64,000 nucleotides of DNA, taken from Sycobia sp. Sy_11 (Eukaryota; Arthropoda; Insecta; Hymenoptera; Epichrysomallidae). The stretch covers positions 1,891,001 through 1,955,000 of the forward strand of contig JACCIC010000018.1 of NCBI GenBank assembly GCA_018907035.1, given 5' to 3'. The notes beneath the pieces were generated by a model that worked only from the letters and a program-made list of their open reading frames with translations, did no database searches and had not been told where the DNA came from. Each line of letters opens with the position of its first letter. Position 1 is the stretch's first letter. Below, in pieces: positions 1 through 29,330 of this stretch. The translations under genes were made by a program, and so were the position numbers.

Positions 1-2084
1 AGTGAAAAATACATATAAATTAACATTTTTTTTTCATATTCTTGTGATTTACCGACTGTTTTAGTTTGATAAACCTATATTTTTTTAATAAATCAAAAAC
101 CATTTAAACTGATATACATTGAGAAAATATGCATTTCTGTAAAAAAATTGATTAACATGTCAAAATAACACAGGACACTTTTAACCTCGGAATTCGCTAA
201 TTTTTCGATCGTCTACTTTGATAACCAAAATAACAGTGTAATCAATTAGCGTATATATAAATAAATAAATACAGTAATCAATTAACGTATGGTCTCTCGG
301 CTGTTTTTCTGATACTATACATTATTTACTATATAATATATATCTATATATTATTATTAATTATATATAAATTAGAATTTCCGTTAAAATGCAGCTTTGA
401 TTTTTGTATAACATCAATATTTAAAAAATATTTTCATTAAATTAAATGATTATCAATTAATCACTGACCTATTAAATCATTGTTGAAAATTGGACAAACA
501 TGCGATTTGTTAATATTTCGTGTTAAACTTCACTGAGCAATAACAGTCAAACTAAGTTTAGCTGACTAAATTCCACTACCCAGTGCAAATATCGTTTGCA
601 GAAACATCGCTTGCACGTAACGTGTGTTCACTGCCTTCCATTAACAGTACCATAACCCAAGCTGTAGAAAAATAAAGTCAGTGCTCCGCTCGCGGTGAAC
701 TTTATTTCTTTAGATTTTCCTTTGAGCAGATACAATTTTGTGCAGCAAAATTTATTTGATCAGTAACCGAGCGCGCGCCGCCAAATAGGCGAGCATCCGA
801 GATTTTCGCCTCTGATGTCAAGCCTGGAGAATTATTCCCTCGAATACCTTTGTGCGCAAGGAGGCGAAGGCTCGGCAAGCTTCGCCGAGAAATATTCGAG
901 GAGCGCTGGTCTCGAAGAGCCGGGCGTAGATAATTAAATTAAAGCGGCTCGAATTCTCTTCAAAATTCTCCGTAATGTTTTTCCCTCCCCCCCCCCTTTT
1001 GTTTTTGAACGAAGAAAAAAATTTGCCGTCATTTAGATAAACTGGGACTCGGTATAAGTAGTAGAGGTCGAGTTTGGTCTTACACGCAATACGTCTTAAT
1101 CGCCCGCAAGGCGGTAAATTCGTGCCGACGAGGGGGCCGTGAAATGCTTGCAACTCAGGCGCCGTACATGTAAAGATCAATAGATACGATACGTTTGGCC
1201 GTAAATGTAACGCTTGTCTGCGGAAAGAGAGCGAAAGTTGGATAGATTTTTTGATGGATAATACGTGATTTTAACACGTATCAAAAAACTTTCAACTTCA
1301 ATATAGATAAAATTTGATGAGTTTAAAATAAATAAAATTTGAAAATTTATTTTTTGTTCTATTTTTAATTTTTTCATTATTTAGCCGAGATTCTGTGAAT
1401 AAATCAACGTGTTTTTGTAAACAATGGTATTCCAAACGCGTCCATCAGCCATAGACTATTATTACGAAAGGAACAAAAGAGAAGTGCGCCAGTACTGGTA
1501 ATCAATTCAATTTACACAAAGTTCGAACTATGTTAATTTCAATATTGAAATTAGAAATAAAAATCAGTACTGCATTATTCGTGGATGTTTATGCCTATTA
1601 AAATCCCATCTGATATTTAACTAGTACTTCAATTTTCAACAGCTAATATATCTACCAGGAAATTCTTCAAAATCCTCGTTAGATTGAGAAAAATAAAGAT
1701 TCAAAACCTCGTTAGGCTGTCAAAATGAAAAAAAAAAAAAAAAAAAAAAATCGAAATAGCCAACCACTCGACGGAGAATTAAGAATGCGCGCGCCAATTT
1801 TTCCGAACCCGCTGAAATTATCCTGCGCAAAGTAGGCGAGCCCGACCCGCTTTTCATTTTTTTTTCTCTCATTTCTTTTTCTTTACTTGAAGCCTGTCGC
1901 GGCAACCAAAAATCTTTTCATTGAGCGCGGTCGCCGCACAAAGAGGTCAAAGAGATGCGCGCCCGCGTCGCCGGGAGTGTATTTACTTACTTTTTTTTTT
2001 ATCTTTTAAAATTTTTTTCAACGGCTGCACGCGATACTAGTCATAGCCGGGAATCTCATTTGCGCACCATATTAGACGAGGTCT

Positions 2085-2085
<1 letters not shown>

Positions 2086-2121
<36 letters not shown>

Positions 2122-2132
2122 GCGCGCACGCG
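2086..2132. repeat. Alternating CA/CG tract
   Basis: This is (CA)n followed directly by GTGCGCGCGCGCACGCG, continuous alternating purine-pyrimidine DNA. Confidence 0.95.
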
Positions 2133-2580
2133 CCAGCTTTTTAACAAGAAGAAGCACCCCTTCAATATTTAAAAAGAAACGCGCGGGACGAATCTCGAGG
2201 CTGCGGGCTGCGATGCGTGAACGAGCCGTCCTCCTATATCGCCTCCCCACCCCCCTCCCCACGCCCATCTCGTTCTCTCACCCACGGGTCTCTTATTTTT
2301 ATGATTATAATTTCGCGACGGTGCGTCCACGGCGGACTCTTTTACGGGAGACCACCCTCCCCTTAACCCCCCTCCCTCCACATGTTCCACCGTGCCCGCG
2401 CGTAAATATCCCGCCGAGCTAAACTAATTTACTCACGAATTTGCCGCGGCTCCTTTCGCGAGCCCGAACCCCCGCTCCCTCAACGCCCCCGCCGCTCCTG
2501 CCTCATCCGCCGACAACCCCCGCGCCCGCGCGCGATATTCCATGAATACAAAGTAGAGGAGCAACGCGAGGGGACTGACG

Positions 2581-2610
2581 TCGGGCTCTGTCGGGCTCTG
2601 TCGGGCTCTG
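2581..2610. repeat. 10-bp tandem repeat, three copies
   Basis: TCGGGCTCTG is repeated three times without change, followed by a partial TCG. Confidence 0.97.
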
Positions 2611-2640
2611 TCGTACTCGTATCAATGTTAAACGTAGGAT

Positions 2641-2669
2641 GAGAGAGAGAGAGAGAGAGGGAGAGAGAG
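2641..2669. repeat. (GA)n microsatellite
   Basis: GA dinucleotides with one interruption. Confidence 0.95.
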
Positions 2670-4045
2670 CTGTAGAAGACGTCAGGCAGGATACAGTCGA
2701 CCGACTGAATTTTCTTCCAGCTCCCGTATACGATGATATTCGTACTGAATTTGGGTTGGGGGAAAAATGTTAATTCTAACAATTTCAAATATGTTAATAG
2801 AATAAGCAATATTTATCTTGAATTCTCATTGTTTCGGAAAACATTCTCTACGACATGCTTTGTAAAGCGCACATTACGAAGCATTCCAATTGAATTAACT
2901 AAAACTCTTGCTCGATATCTTGAAGATCGCGCAAGATTGAACGAGGCGAATTCAATAACAAAATGTAAGCGAGCGAATAATTTATTTACAGAGAGGAAGA
3001 AAGAGTGCGGTGAAAGAGCGGAGAGGTTATCGACTGTGCCAGAGAACGAAGTAAAATTATATATTTAAATATAAATGCAATGTAGAAGGAGGAATATCTG
3101 AAATTCGAAGAAGAGGAAGAAGAATGAATTTCGATAGGTATAATGATCACGTCATTCAAAATCATGGAAATAACCCATACTTTTTTGTTCGGAAAACAAC
3201 AGAGATTCAAGGACATCTAACTTTAAATCAACGAACAATCGGAATAATAAAATATTTAACAAGCACTCTATCATCTTCGAGATTTAAAATTGCATCGCGT
3301 TCTTTTTAAATTGTCAGATTTTTCTGCGCACTCGCAGGGAAATTTATTATCGCTCGCTATCTTTAATGTAATTCAAAGTTATTATAATAAATTACACTCT
3401 TTGAAGTTTTACCTACCGCTATAACTTATTTTTCTTATCGCGAGAGTAACAATTCATGAAACTACGTATACAAAAGCCGAGGAAATTCATAAGCAGCTAG
3501 TTCACGGTATGGGCATTTTAATAAGCGGATACGCAATTTCGTTACTCTCTCGTTAAAATGAACCGAACCGATTAAATTGGCCATTTACCGTGGTATTATT
3601 CTTTTTTAAGAGGATAACAAAAGACGCATACTTTTAAGCTGGCACTAAGGAAGCCTAGTAAAATGCATCATTATGCAGGAGGTCGGGGAAAAACTTTTCG
3701 TAAAAAGTATCATTTCTTTATGATAATAGAAAAAGAAGAAGAATGTAGAATTTACGTAACACATGCTAATGATCTTGCAGTATACCAGTGATGCTGGTTA
3801 TATCGACGTTAAATGTAAAATAAATAAAAAAAAATCTACAGTTGAATAACAAATGTATTTATATCATTTGTTACATAATTTTCATTATTTATCTCATCGT
3901 TTTCATTTTCAGTCGATTTCCAGGCATAGGCAATGCTTACATAATCTTTAAAAAAACCGTGTCAGTTAAAAATCAGATGCTGTATGCTCTATTTTTAACC
4001 GATAGGTACGATAAATTATTGCTATATAACGATATATATACATTA

Positions 4046-4049
<4 letters not shown>

Positions 4050-4082
<33 letters not shown>
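4050..4082. repeat. (TA)n microsatellite
   Basis: Uninterrupted AT dinucleotides. Confidence 0.95.
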
Positions 4083-4084
<2 letters not shown>

Positions 4085-4934
4085 AAATGCATTTTTTCTA
4101 CAACAGTAATCCTCGTCCAACGTGAAGTCGTATCGTCGTCTTAACTTCGTCGCCGACACGAGCTATGCGAAGACTCTCTCCTTTCTAAAATATTGCGCGC
4201 GCGCGCTCGTTTCCCGAAAATGAAAACCGTAACAACGACGACAAAAAAAGCATCATTTTCGACGCGCGCGGAAGGAATTTTCCGAAACTGTCAAAGATAC
4301 ATAAAGCCCGCGCCTGTACAGCGGGGCCGGAGGGCTGGGGGGGGGAGGGAGCGGGAGGCCATTTTTCTAAAAGAAGAGCGATGATTCCCACGCCGCGTCC
4401 GTATCGCTTGCCCCGCGGTCCGCCGCAATATGATCTCGCCCCGGGCAACTTTTTCCCGGGAAACAAAGCGATTCCCATACATATATATATATATATACAT
4501 ATATACATGAAGGAGAGATCCGGTCGCGCGTAACTTCCTCGTGCCTGCCTTTTTCGAGAAAGGAGAAAAAAATAAAAATAAAACAAAGCAATCCTTGTCG
4601 GGATTCATCAATCGCGGATAACCGGGAGCGAGGCACGAGGCGCCTTCTTTTCTTCTCCCCTCGCGCGAGCTTTCTCGAGCTTCCCGCGTCGGGGAAGAAT
4701 CTCCGCGAAGTTACGCGTGCAATTTCCGAAGGCAACGACGCGCAATTCGGTATGAGAGCGATCTCACCCTCTGTCTCTATCACGGTTCCCGTTCCCTTGT
4801 TCCTTGCCTGGGAGTAACGTATAGCTATAACCGTTAACCCCGGCATAATGGCAGCTCGGAGGGCGAGGAGCGCAACAATAACGATTTCTGTAATCGTCTA
4901 ATCGCGCGACAAAGCTCGCGGGCTCGTGCTGCCT

Positions 4935-4942
<8 letters not shown>

Positions 4943-4967
<25 letters not shown>
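4943..4967. repeat. (CT)n microsatellite
   Basis: CT dinucleotides after a C run. Confidence 0.93.
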
Positions 4968-4978
<11 letters not shown>

Positions 4979-6373
4979 ATCTCTGTCGAGCATCTTATAT
5001 ATAATCACGCGATATTACACCTTTTGACCGTGGACTATAGAGCGGAGCTCGCGCAGTGGCGAAAAGCGAAACTTTCAACTGAGAGGTCGACGAAGAAAAG
5101 CAGAGGATCCGAGGAAACGGCTTTGCGCAACCACGAGACGGGTGAGGGGGAATGAATTTTTCATTGTACATAGCCATTCGCAAAAACTTCCTGAGGCGCG
5201 CCGGGATGGGAGGCTGCTGGCGAGGGGTGCGCGGCTTCGCGTGAAACTGACGTTTCAAAGTGAAAAGCGCCCCTCCCACCACCCTCCGCCCGAACCACGG
5301 ACTCTCCATGCCGGTCGGATTTAAGTTTTAAAGCATTGATTTATGTATATTTACGGGCGATTTATATGAAAAGCTTTTCTTTCCGAAACCCGGGGAATTT
5401 CGAGCGCGAGTGACGCTCTCGCGCCGAAGCGGAGGAAATCGAGCCGTGAGGTGTGCGAGAGCCGAGTGGAGGGCGGATTCATTGAAGAGCAGCAAAGTGT
5501 TTATCCATACGGATTTACGACAAAAAAAAAATATTTTACCCAATTCAGCACACTTTGGATAGAAATGATCTCCAGCAATCGAAGACGCCCATTTCTCAAA
5601 AATTCACGTTTTTTTTTTGGCACGTTCTTTCCGTGCTAAATTTACCTTATTATCTTTGGATACGAATGCTGTCTGGACTTGGTTGTAAAAAAGAATGCGA
5701 TAGCGGATCATTTTGGCCGCTCAACGCCGATGATCTCGATGCCGAAATAAAGTTTAATCAAGGTAAGGCTTGTCAAAAAAAATTATAAAATTGTAACAGA
5801 AGCTTACTTCAGCGTAGTTTTAATTGACGAACAGAAATCTACATTTGAGTTTTGCTCAGAAGTACCTTGACAAAGGTACTTGCTGACCTGGGGACCGTGG
5901 ACTTTCAGCAACCATATTGCTCCATCATTACGTATTTTCCATAAGAAAGGCTTCGTAAGGCTATAAAACGAGAGATAACAATCGAGCTTTAGCACTAATA
6001 CACGAGCCAGTAAATCGTAACCAATGTCGAAAAATTGGGAATCTCTTTCATTGGCATAAAATCTCCCTATTTAATTATTGAATTATAGAAACTCATCTTT
6101 AAAAATGTATCTAATTAATATTATGGTTATTATTATTTTCAAGCGTCTCAGTCGAAAATTAAATTTTTTCAAATTACGCATATTACAAAGCATGAAATTG
6201 TAAACAATAAGATTGTATTTGAAATGAATTTACATTGTTTAACAAAAATGTAATTGTTTAAGATAATGAAAAATTAATTATTTGTTCATTGTCTTCTTTA
6301 TTGCTTATATCGCCTAACTGGGACATTTTATGACTGATCGACACTTTTAATTTTTTTCATTTTAGATAATTAT

Positions 6374-6398
6374 ATTAATTAATTAATTAATTAATTAA
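6374..6398. repeat. (AATT)n tetranucleotide repeat
   Basis: About six AATT units. Confidence 0.93.
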
Positions 6399-9341
6399 AT
6401 ACTATAATCATCGATAATATTTTCTAAATGATACTTTCTAAAATAAAATTCACATTTAACGTTAGTTTTTTTAAATATGGATATTCTATATATAGGTATT
6501 TCTAAAATTGACTACTACAAACTCGTTTCCTTTTTATATCATTTTAACGGTAAACTAATTAGTTATATTCGGTTATATTTTAAAGAGCTAAAAGAATTGA
6601 ACTCATAACACGATAAGAAAAACTTGCTTGATGCACCTCGATACCTACAGTTCTTAGTAATTATAGGTCTGTCAATACTATGAAATGATTTTTTATCACG
6701 TAAATAAATAAAATGTTCAGAAATGAAACATCTTAACTAATAATATGTATATAACTATAATTTAGATTTAACACTCAATTATTACCTTTGCATTTAAGAA
6801 ATTCGCAAGGACTTCCTCGAGATCAAACCGTAAAAATTATTTAAACTACATTAGTTGTAGCGAGCGTTCTTGCAATGAACCTTTTATCTCATTAATTAAG
6901 TTGATTAAAGGGCCGAAGACTAGCAAGCACTAGATTAACTCGGATAATCCCATCGTCAGGTGCGAATTCGCACTGAGCCAAAATCAGCGCTGTAACTCCC
7001 AATAATCCGCGACCTAAGTACCCTCGTGATTAAGTAAAACGAACGGCGCTGATAAATATGAAAGGCTTCGGCAAAAGTATTACGAGAAGCCGCGTGCTCG
7101 GTGGTGGCCGTTGCCGTGGCGGCAAAATAATACGGAACAACAACGACTAAAACTTGGAATTGAACATCTTTGCGTACCAGCGACGAAGAGAATCTGTTGG
7201 GAGATCTGAGCAGGAGCGTGTAGAACGCGAGAAGACGCAGGCGTGTACACGAGCCGTTCTTCGGGTGGTGATAATCGGCTGGCAACCGGGGATTAGGAAA
7301 TTGAAAATTGCAGGAAGGAGTCGCGTAAGTATTGGTATATCGAGGCCGAGGTTACAGAGCCGATTACCATGATATCGGAGACTCGGGGACCGAAGTGAAA
7401 GCAAGATCGGCCATTTGTCAGTGGCCAAGAGCGATAAAATAATGCCGGGGGGAGGTGAGAACTGCGAAATTTTTGAAATTGCGATAACGGAAAAAGTATA
7501 TATTAGAGAGAGTCTGGGAGTTTTTCTTTTTGGAAGTTTTTTATATTATAAATTTATTAGCTGTACGCAAAATTTCTGCGACTGATAGTTCCTTCAATTT
7601 TTAATTCTTGAGAGTAACTCGACGTATTGTGGTGAAATTGAATCTGTGAACTTCGCAACAAAAAAAAAGAAAAACATGACTTATTTACTTTTTTAACGTT
7701 TCTAAACCAGCGATGAGAAAATTAATTAACTAAATTAATAAAGAATATATTTTTAAAATATATTGATAAGTTTTTCGTACGTTTAATTATTGGATCGTGA
7801 ATTTATTCAAAAGTCAAAGGTTCAAAGGCACGAAGAGAAGAAAAGAAGCCCAACAGTGATCGAGGAAGGTACAACCCAGATCTTTCTCGTAGGATAGAAG
7901 AAAGTGAAGTAAAAGTGGTAGGGAACAGCAGGCCGGAGGGGGGAATAACAAATTTACCAGCTCGAGTGCTTAAATTAATAACGAGATAAATAAGGAAAAA
8001 TGGCAATAGGACTGCGGCTCGGACTGCTTGGCGCAGCTGTGTACGTCTAAAAAAAAAAAAAAAAAAAAAATATCAGACCTCCGAGATGAAGCTGAAAGCG
8101 GCCTCTGTCGGTTAATATTCGAATGTACCCCGACCGAATGCAATTGCGTCATGAGCTTGTGCACGTTAGCGGCAGGCGCCTTTACGCGCGCACGGCTAAA
8201 TAACGCTCCCGCATAATTCATTTCTGGGAAGGCGTATTTACAGCGCGCTTTACAGAACTCTGCGTAATAACAATGCGAAGATTGGCATAACTCATTATTT
8301 TACGGAACAAATATTACATGCTCTTCGTTTTCGTGAATGCTGAATTATGTCTGCGGATTATATATATATATATATATGTACATAAGCAAAATTTGTTAGA
8401 GTTATTGAAAACATAATTATTAGTTTTGAAATATATTATTCAACTAAAGTTTAAATTAAAACCAATACATTTTCGAGTTACAATTATTATTATTATTGTT
8501 TTCATTATTATTATTATTACAATAATGTTGAAAAGACTCAGCAAAGCCATTATAAAAAAGAAAACAAATCGAACTTTTTAAAGAATTTACGAGAGTTTTG
8601 AGGAATTACGTATTTAATCCCCTTCCTCTGCAATAATAAATACTTCTCCTGTTTTTTACTTTGCGAAATTATCAGTGTATCATTATATGTATAGCTACTT
8701 TTTTTCCAAATACCGCGACAATAAAAGATTGAAAATTCCGATAGGGCTCTATTGACGGGAATTTTATTATACGGAAGCGCCCTCGCGTTTTAAATGCTTA
8801 ATCGATGTGCGCGCATAAAGAATTTGAAATCGGAAACATTTTATTGCGATTGCATAGAATCGCATATTTATCGGCCATCAATCATTGCGAGCCGACGGTA
8901 TTCGAAAAATTTCGAACTGTTTGCCTTTACAGGTGCGTCGACGGGATCGTGATCGAGTCATTTATATCTCGAATTATTGAAACAAGTGAAAAATTCTGTG
9001 ATATAATTAATCCTCGAATAATTCTCATTTGCATCGACCTAACGAGACTCGACGTATCTTAAATTAGTCAACACTCGGACTGGCCGTTCCACAAACAAAT
9101 TAAATGGAACTCTCAAAATTCCGGCGAGTCAATAAGTCGCTTAAAAGAAAAAAAGTAAAGGGGGAAAAAATTGAAAGGAAAGTAAAGCTAAGTAAATGCA
9201 ATTAAGCACCCCCGCCCCACCGCTTCGAATCCCCGTTAGTCGTCTGAGAGAAAAAAGTTTCGCGAAAAAATAGAAGGTAAGAGGGAGAGATTGAGGGAGG
9301 GCCGAGCGAGGGTCGAGGAGAGAAAATAAATGATGACTTAC

Positions 9342-25158
<15,817 letters not shown>

Positions 25159-25397
25159 CTTCCTTCCCCCGGCCGACTCCGCACCTGCACCACCGCCACC
25201 GCCACAAACACACAACAACCGCCGCCGCCGCCGCCACCGCCACCGGACCGCCCCTTACATCGCGAGCCGCCCGCGTGCCGCACGAGCGACGGCGCGGCGA
25301 CACCGGGTCGCGGGGGGGCTCGCGGCTTATTACCTCGACGCGGGGGAGGGGGGATGCGATCGGGGCCGCGAGGGACGGCGAGGGAGTGGGAAAAGGG

Positions 25398-25434
<37 letters not shown>

Positions 25435-25600
25435 GCAGTGAGAGGACGAGCCACGGAGACGGGTGGCGGACGGGGTGAGAGGGGCAGACGGCCAGGTATA
25501 AGAGAAGGAGAGAGGGAGAGACAGTGAGGAGCGCGAACTGCGAGCGTGCACGAAGGGTCGCGCGGTGTGCGCCTCGCGAGCCGGACCAGCGTGGACTGAC
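25159..25600 (-). promoter_or_regulatory. Probable 5' UTR and promoter of the IGFBP-domain gene
   Basis: The DNA upstream of the start codon is GC-rich with frequent CpG and a (GA)n tract at 25400-25433. On the minus strand an insect-type initiator TCAGTC lies at 25599-25594, about 440 bp before the ATG. No clear downstream promoter element follows it. A TATAAGAG at about 25497 is on the plus strand and so would not serve this gene. Placement of the transcription start is tentative. Confidence 0.35.
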
Positions 25601-25710
25601 TGCCGAGATGCGGAGGCCGCGGAGCCGCGCGCGCACGAGCCACCCCCCGCCCCCCACCTGCGCCCCGAGAGCGGCAACCCTCTCCGTTGGGGGTTGCGCC
25701 GCGGATTCTC

Positions 25711-25712
<2 letters not shown>

Positions 25713-25760
<48 letters not shown>
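25713..25760. repeat. (TA)n microsatellite
   Basis: Uninterrupted TA dinucleotides directly upstream of the IGFBP-gene promoter region. Confidence 0.95.
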
Positions 25761-25761
<1 letters not shown>

Positions 25762-26591
25762 GTACGAGGCCGAGGCGCATTGGTTCGCGAACGATTGCAA
25801 TGGGAGAACGATCGAACGTTACTTGGCTTCGCGCGATTTTTCATCTGAAATTAACAGTTTCTTTTTTTTTGTTTTTCATATAAAATTAAACGTCGAGTAG
25901 AATGACCACTATCAGATACGTGTTTTTCAGAATACGATTCCTTTATTCGATTCATGTCGTCGATATTTCGACTACGTATGGTACAATTAATACAGGTTGT
26001 TTTTCGGATGTGAGAATAATAATATAAATATAGACTATAAAATTAATTTGTCAGATTTAATAAATTATCCGGGTTTCCAAGCGAGTATGGCAATTCCAAG
26101 ATGTTTTAATTAATCTATAATTTGTAAATGCATCATTTCTCAGTTATTTTCAATGCAAGTTACGCCACTTGTAAATACGTTTGTCGGATAAACAATAACT
26201 CATTGGTAAGTGTAAATTTAGTCGAATTTCAATTGACAAGAACTAGGAAACTGCAAATTTACGAACACAGTTTGATTCGAAGTTCTTTGATTCAAAAGAT
26301 TATTCCGTCTTCGAATTCGGTAATAAAAACGAATGGAATTTAAAAAACTCTACGACTAATTTAATTAAAGAAAAGTACTAAATTTAAATAAGAGCCGGTA
26401 TTGTATATTGAATGGGCGAGAGCTAGATCCAATAACTCTACAGAAGTCATCTCGGTCAATTACGATCAAAATTGCAACTCCTAAATAAGTCTTTTCCTTG
26501 CAAAGGATATTCTACGTATCTTTTTTTTTTTTAATACAAATACTTTTTATGTTATGTTACAGCAAATTATTATGTACTATTTTTTAACATT

Positions 26592-26694
26592 CACAATAAC
26601 ACCAGTGTTTGAATTTTATTGCTTTATGGAATAGATGTCACTTATTCAATGGTTCAATAAAATCTGTTTCTAAACACTATTGTGATTTTTGACA
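26592..26694. repeat. 103-bp imperfect hairpin
   Basis: Four nested pairs of complementary blocks occur in order: CACAATA/TATTGTG, GTGTTT/AAACAC, ATTTTATTG/CAATAAAAT and GAATA/TATTC, around a nine-base loop. Confidence 0.7.
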
Positions 26695-29314
26695 TAAGCT
26701 CTGTAGAAAATATTTACATAGATTCATGTTTGCTATTGGTTACTTGATTTATATACATATATATGATGGAGTGAAGTATCACACGTATTTCGTTACAATA
26801 AAGGAGTGCCAAATAGTCAAAGAAATCTTAACAATATTATCATGAGCGGCATCTGGCGCCCAAATTTTAACGATGGGAAATTCTCGCTGCTAACAAACGT
26901 AGGCGCGTAGAAGGTGGTTGGAGACCGTACATTGAGGGTAAGAGTATTGACCGTAAGTCATTAGCGCCGGTATCTGAATCTTTACCGTACAAAAGTATAC
27001 ATAAGTATATTTCCTTTATTAAGTATTCATTAATGTGCAAAATTTCTACTGATATTCTTGTTCGCTTAACATTTTCTTTAGTTATGGATTTGAAAAGAGT
27101 TATAAATAAGTACATAATAGGTCTAAATTCTAAAGAGTCTATACCACTAAATTTGATAAAATATTGTATCCTGATGTATTTTTATGCACTGAATGCTAAT
27201 ACAAAATGTTAATAAAAAAGGAATATATAAAAAAAATTATCATTGACAGAACTGCAAAAATTTCAATAACAAATTTAATGTTTTTTCATAGACTCAATTC
27301 TAAGTAATAAATTCTAAGTTTCTTTTTAGAGTTTTGTTCTTTATACATTTAGGGACGTTCATTACGAAAATATTTTAAAAATTACTAAAAATCGATTTTT
27401 TTCAATGAAAAGGAGAGAGTATATATTTAATAATATACAATACCGGATATGGATAGAGTTTGTCAGAGTAGAAACAGGTAGTATCTAAACTAATTGTTTC
27501 ATGTGGTAAAAATGAAAAATAGCTTACGAGAGAAATAACTTAGGAAATGACATATTGATAGCTTTAATTATCAAAACAACATTTTTGATCGTTGATTTCA
27601 GGTTTTCTGATTGCGACTGGCTGTTTGACCATGGCGCATCATTCGGAGAGAAGATATATATTATATAAAACTTCTGGAATTCAGATAGCTGTGGATTCCC
27701 TAGAACACGTCTAAAATCCTGACCAGCTCTGTTTTTTCGACCCTGCATGGCGAGTAGAAAAGTCAATATGTGCGCAAGAAAAGGTTCGATTTATTTCTTC
27801 TCCTTCTTCTCCTCCCACTTTCTTCTCTGGGAAACTCGATTCTCTTTCCTTTATGGGAGATTCGTGGGCTTATTTATTGTAAGCAACATCTTACGTCAGC
27901 ACAAGGTGAAGAGAGATGAAAAAATATCGTAGATCAACGAACAGCAAGTCTGGCTGCTGAAATATTCCTCCTGCTGAATAAAAAATCTACTCCATATGTG
28001 TACATAGAGTATGCCCTTTATATGCATATCCATTCTTACACAATATTTTCTGTACAACATAACATTTTGAAGAAATAACAGATCTTTTTCAAAAAGGAAA
28101 AACACATAAAGCTTAAAGTAATACATAAATTATTTGGAATTAATTTGGAATCAAGCGTCACTCTTAGGCACAGAGTTGCTGCTTTGCTAATAACGTCTTG
28201 TTGCTACATTTTCAACCTATATAGAGTATATCGTTGTGATGCCTCCTAATCAGTATTACGATATCTGCCTTCGCCGTCATCAAGTAAGTTAATCTATGAA
28301 GCGTCATAATCTTTAGTCAAATCAGAGTAATTTCTGCTACTAAATTTGTATATCAAAATAGGAATATTTTTTCAGACATCTCTATTTGAAAGCTTCCGTA
28401 ATATCAAGTCCGATATATCAATATACAAATTGTATAGCACGACAATCACAAATCCGGTAGAACCGGTAAATATATTTATTAATTTAATTCAGAACAGTCG
28501 ACATAAGAACAATTTTTAATACGGATTATTGAACTTTGTAAACTATAGTTTCTTATTTTTTCATTAGCCAAGATTACTTTACCGAGTTCAGGAGAAAAAT
28601 CCATTCCTGCTTTCCCCCCCCCTCCCTTCCCCATTCATTTCATGTCTACATCCAATAAACCTCGGCACAGTCGCGAGCGAGCGAGAGTAAAAAAAAAAAT
28701 GGCCAGCAATATTGAAAATACCTAAGACAGCGTGCGCTCCCCCTGTATTATTGCATTTTTTGAAGCGCGGATAGAGAGGGCAGGGTGCAAGCATTATAAG
28801 AGCCGCGGGAGGCACGAGAGGCATTCGCGGACGAATGATCCCGTATACGCGCATAGGCCGAATGCGACACGTACCCGCGCGGGGAGAGAGAAATGCGGAA
28901 CGAGAAGCGCGTACGCGGAAGGTCAGAAAAAAAGGCGCGGAAGGAGAGCCCTCGAAAACCCCCCTCCCCCTTCTCTATTCCACTCCACCACGTGTTGCAG
29001 TAGTGCGTCACATACGGATGCAGTTACGGGCAGGATGGCCGATCGGCGCGGGTGCGCCGCGTCAGCTGGACGCGCGCCAAGACAGCTTTAATTCCGATTA
29101 AAAAATCGAGCTGCGCGCCACCCCCGCCCCCTCGTGCCTCCGCCATCGCGGGGATGCTTTGCCCACCTCGCGCTCCGCCTGGCCTTTCTCCCGCGGCCGT
29201 ATCGTCGCGGCAGCGGGGCTGGGATGCGCGCGAGCATAGCGCGTCGCTATTAGTTTGATTAGCCGGCGCGCCAGCAGTTTCGGACGTTTATACGCGGTAA
29301 TGGGTCGCGGCTGT

Positions 29315-29330
29315 GGGGGGGGGGGGGGGG
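29315..29330. repeat. 16-base G homopolymer
   Basis: An uninterrupted G run inside a GC-rich island. Confidence 0.9.

Larger units (their letters stand above)
1..9341. other. Non-coding AT-rich block left of the IGFBP exon 2
   Basis: This block is either intron or 3' flank of the IGFBP-domain gene, because its last exon was not located. No convincing protein-coding gene is visible. It contains CpG-dense GC-rich islands (roughly 1.8-2.6 kb and 4.15-5.5 kb), an alternating CA/CG tract at 2086-2132, a 10-bp tandem triplicate at 2581-2610, (AATT)n at 6374-6398, and many homopolymer A/T runs. An open frame ending at a good donor at 5762 is discussed as a finding. Confidence 0.6.

Noticed and set aside
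1729..1750. Poly(A) run as the tail of a retroposon
   Set aside because: No body of a SINE or LINE and no flanking target duplication could be seen. Similar A/T homopolymers are scattered throughout the window.
9222..9236. TTCGAATCC sequence resembling a tRNA B box
   Set aside because: No matching A box, acceptor stem or anticodon arm could be placed at the right distance.
25497..25504. TATAAGAG as a TATA box for the IGFBP gene
   Set aside because: It is on the plus strand, while the gene is on the minus strand, and no plus-strand gene starts here.
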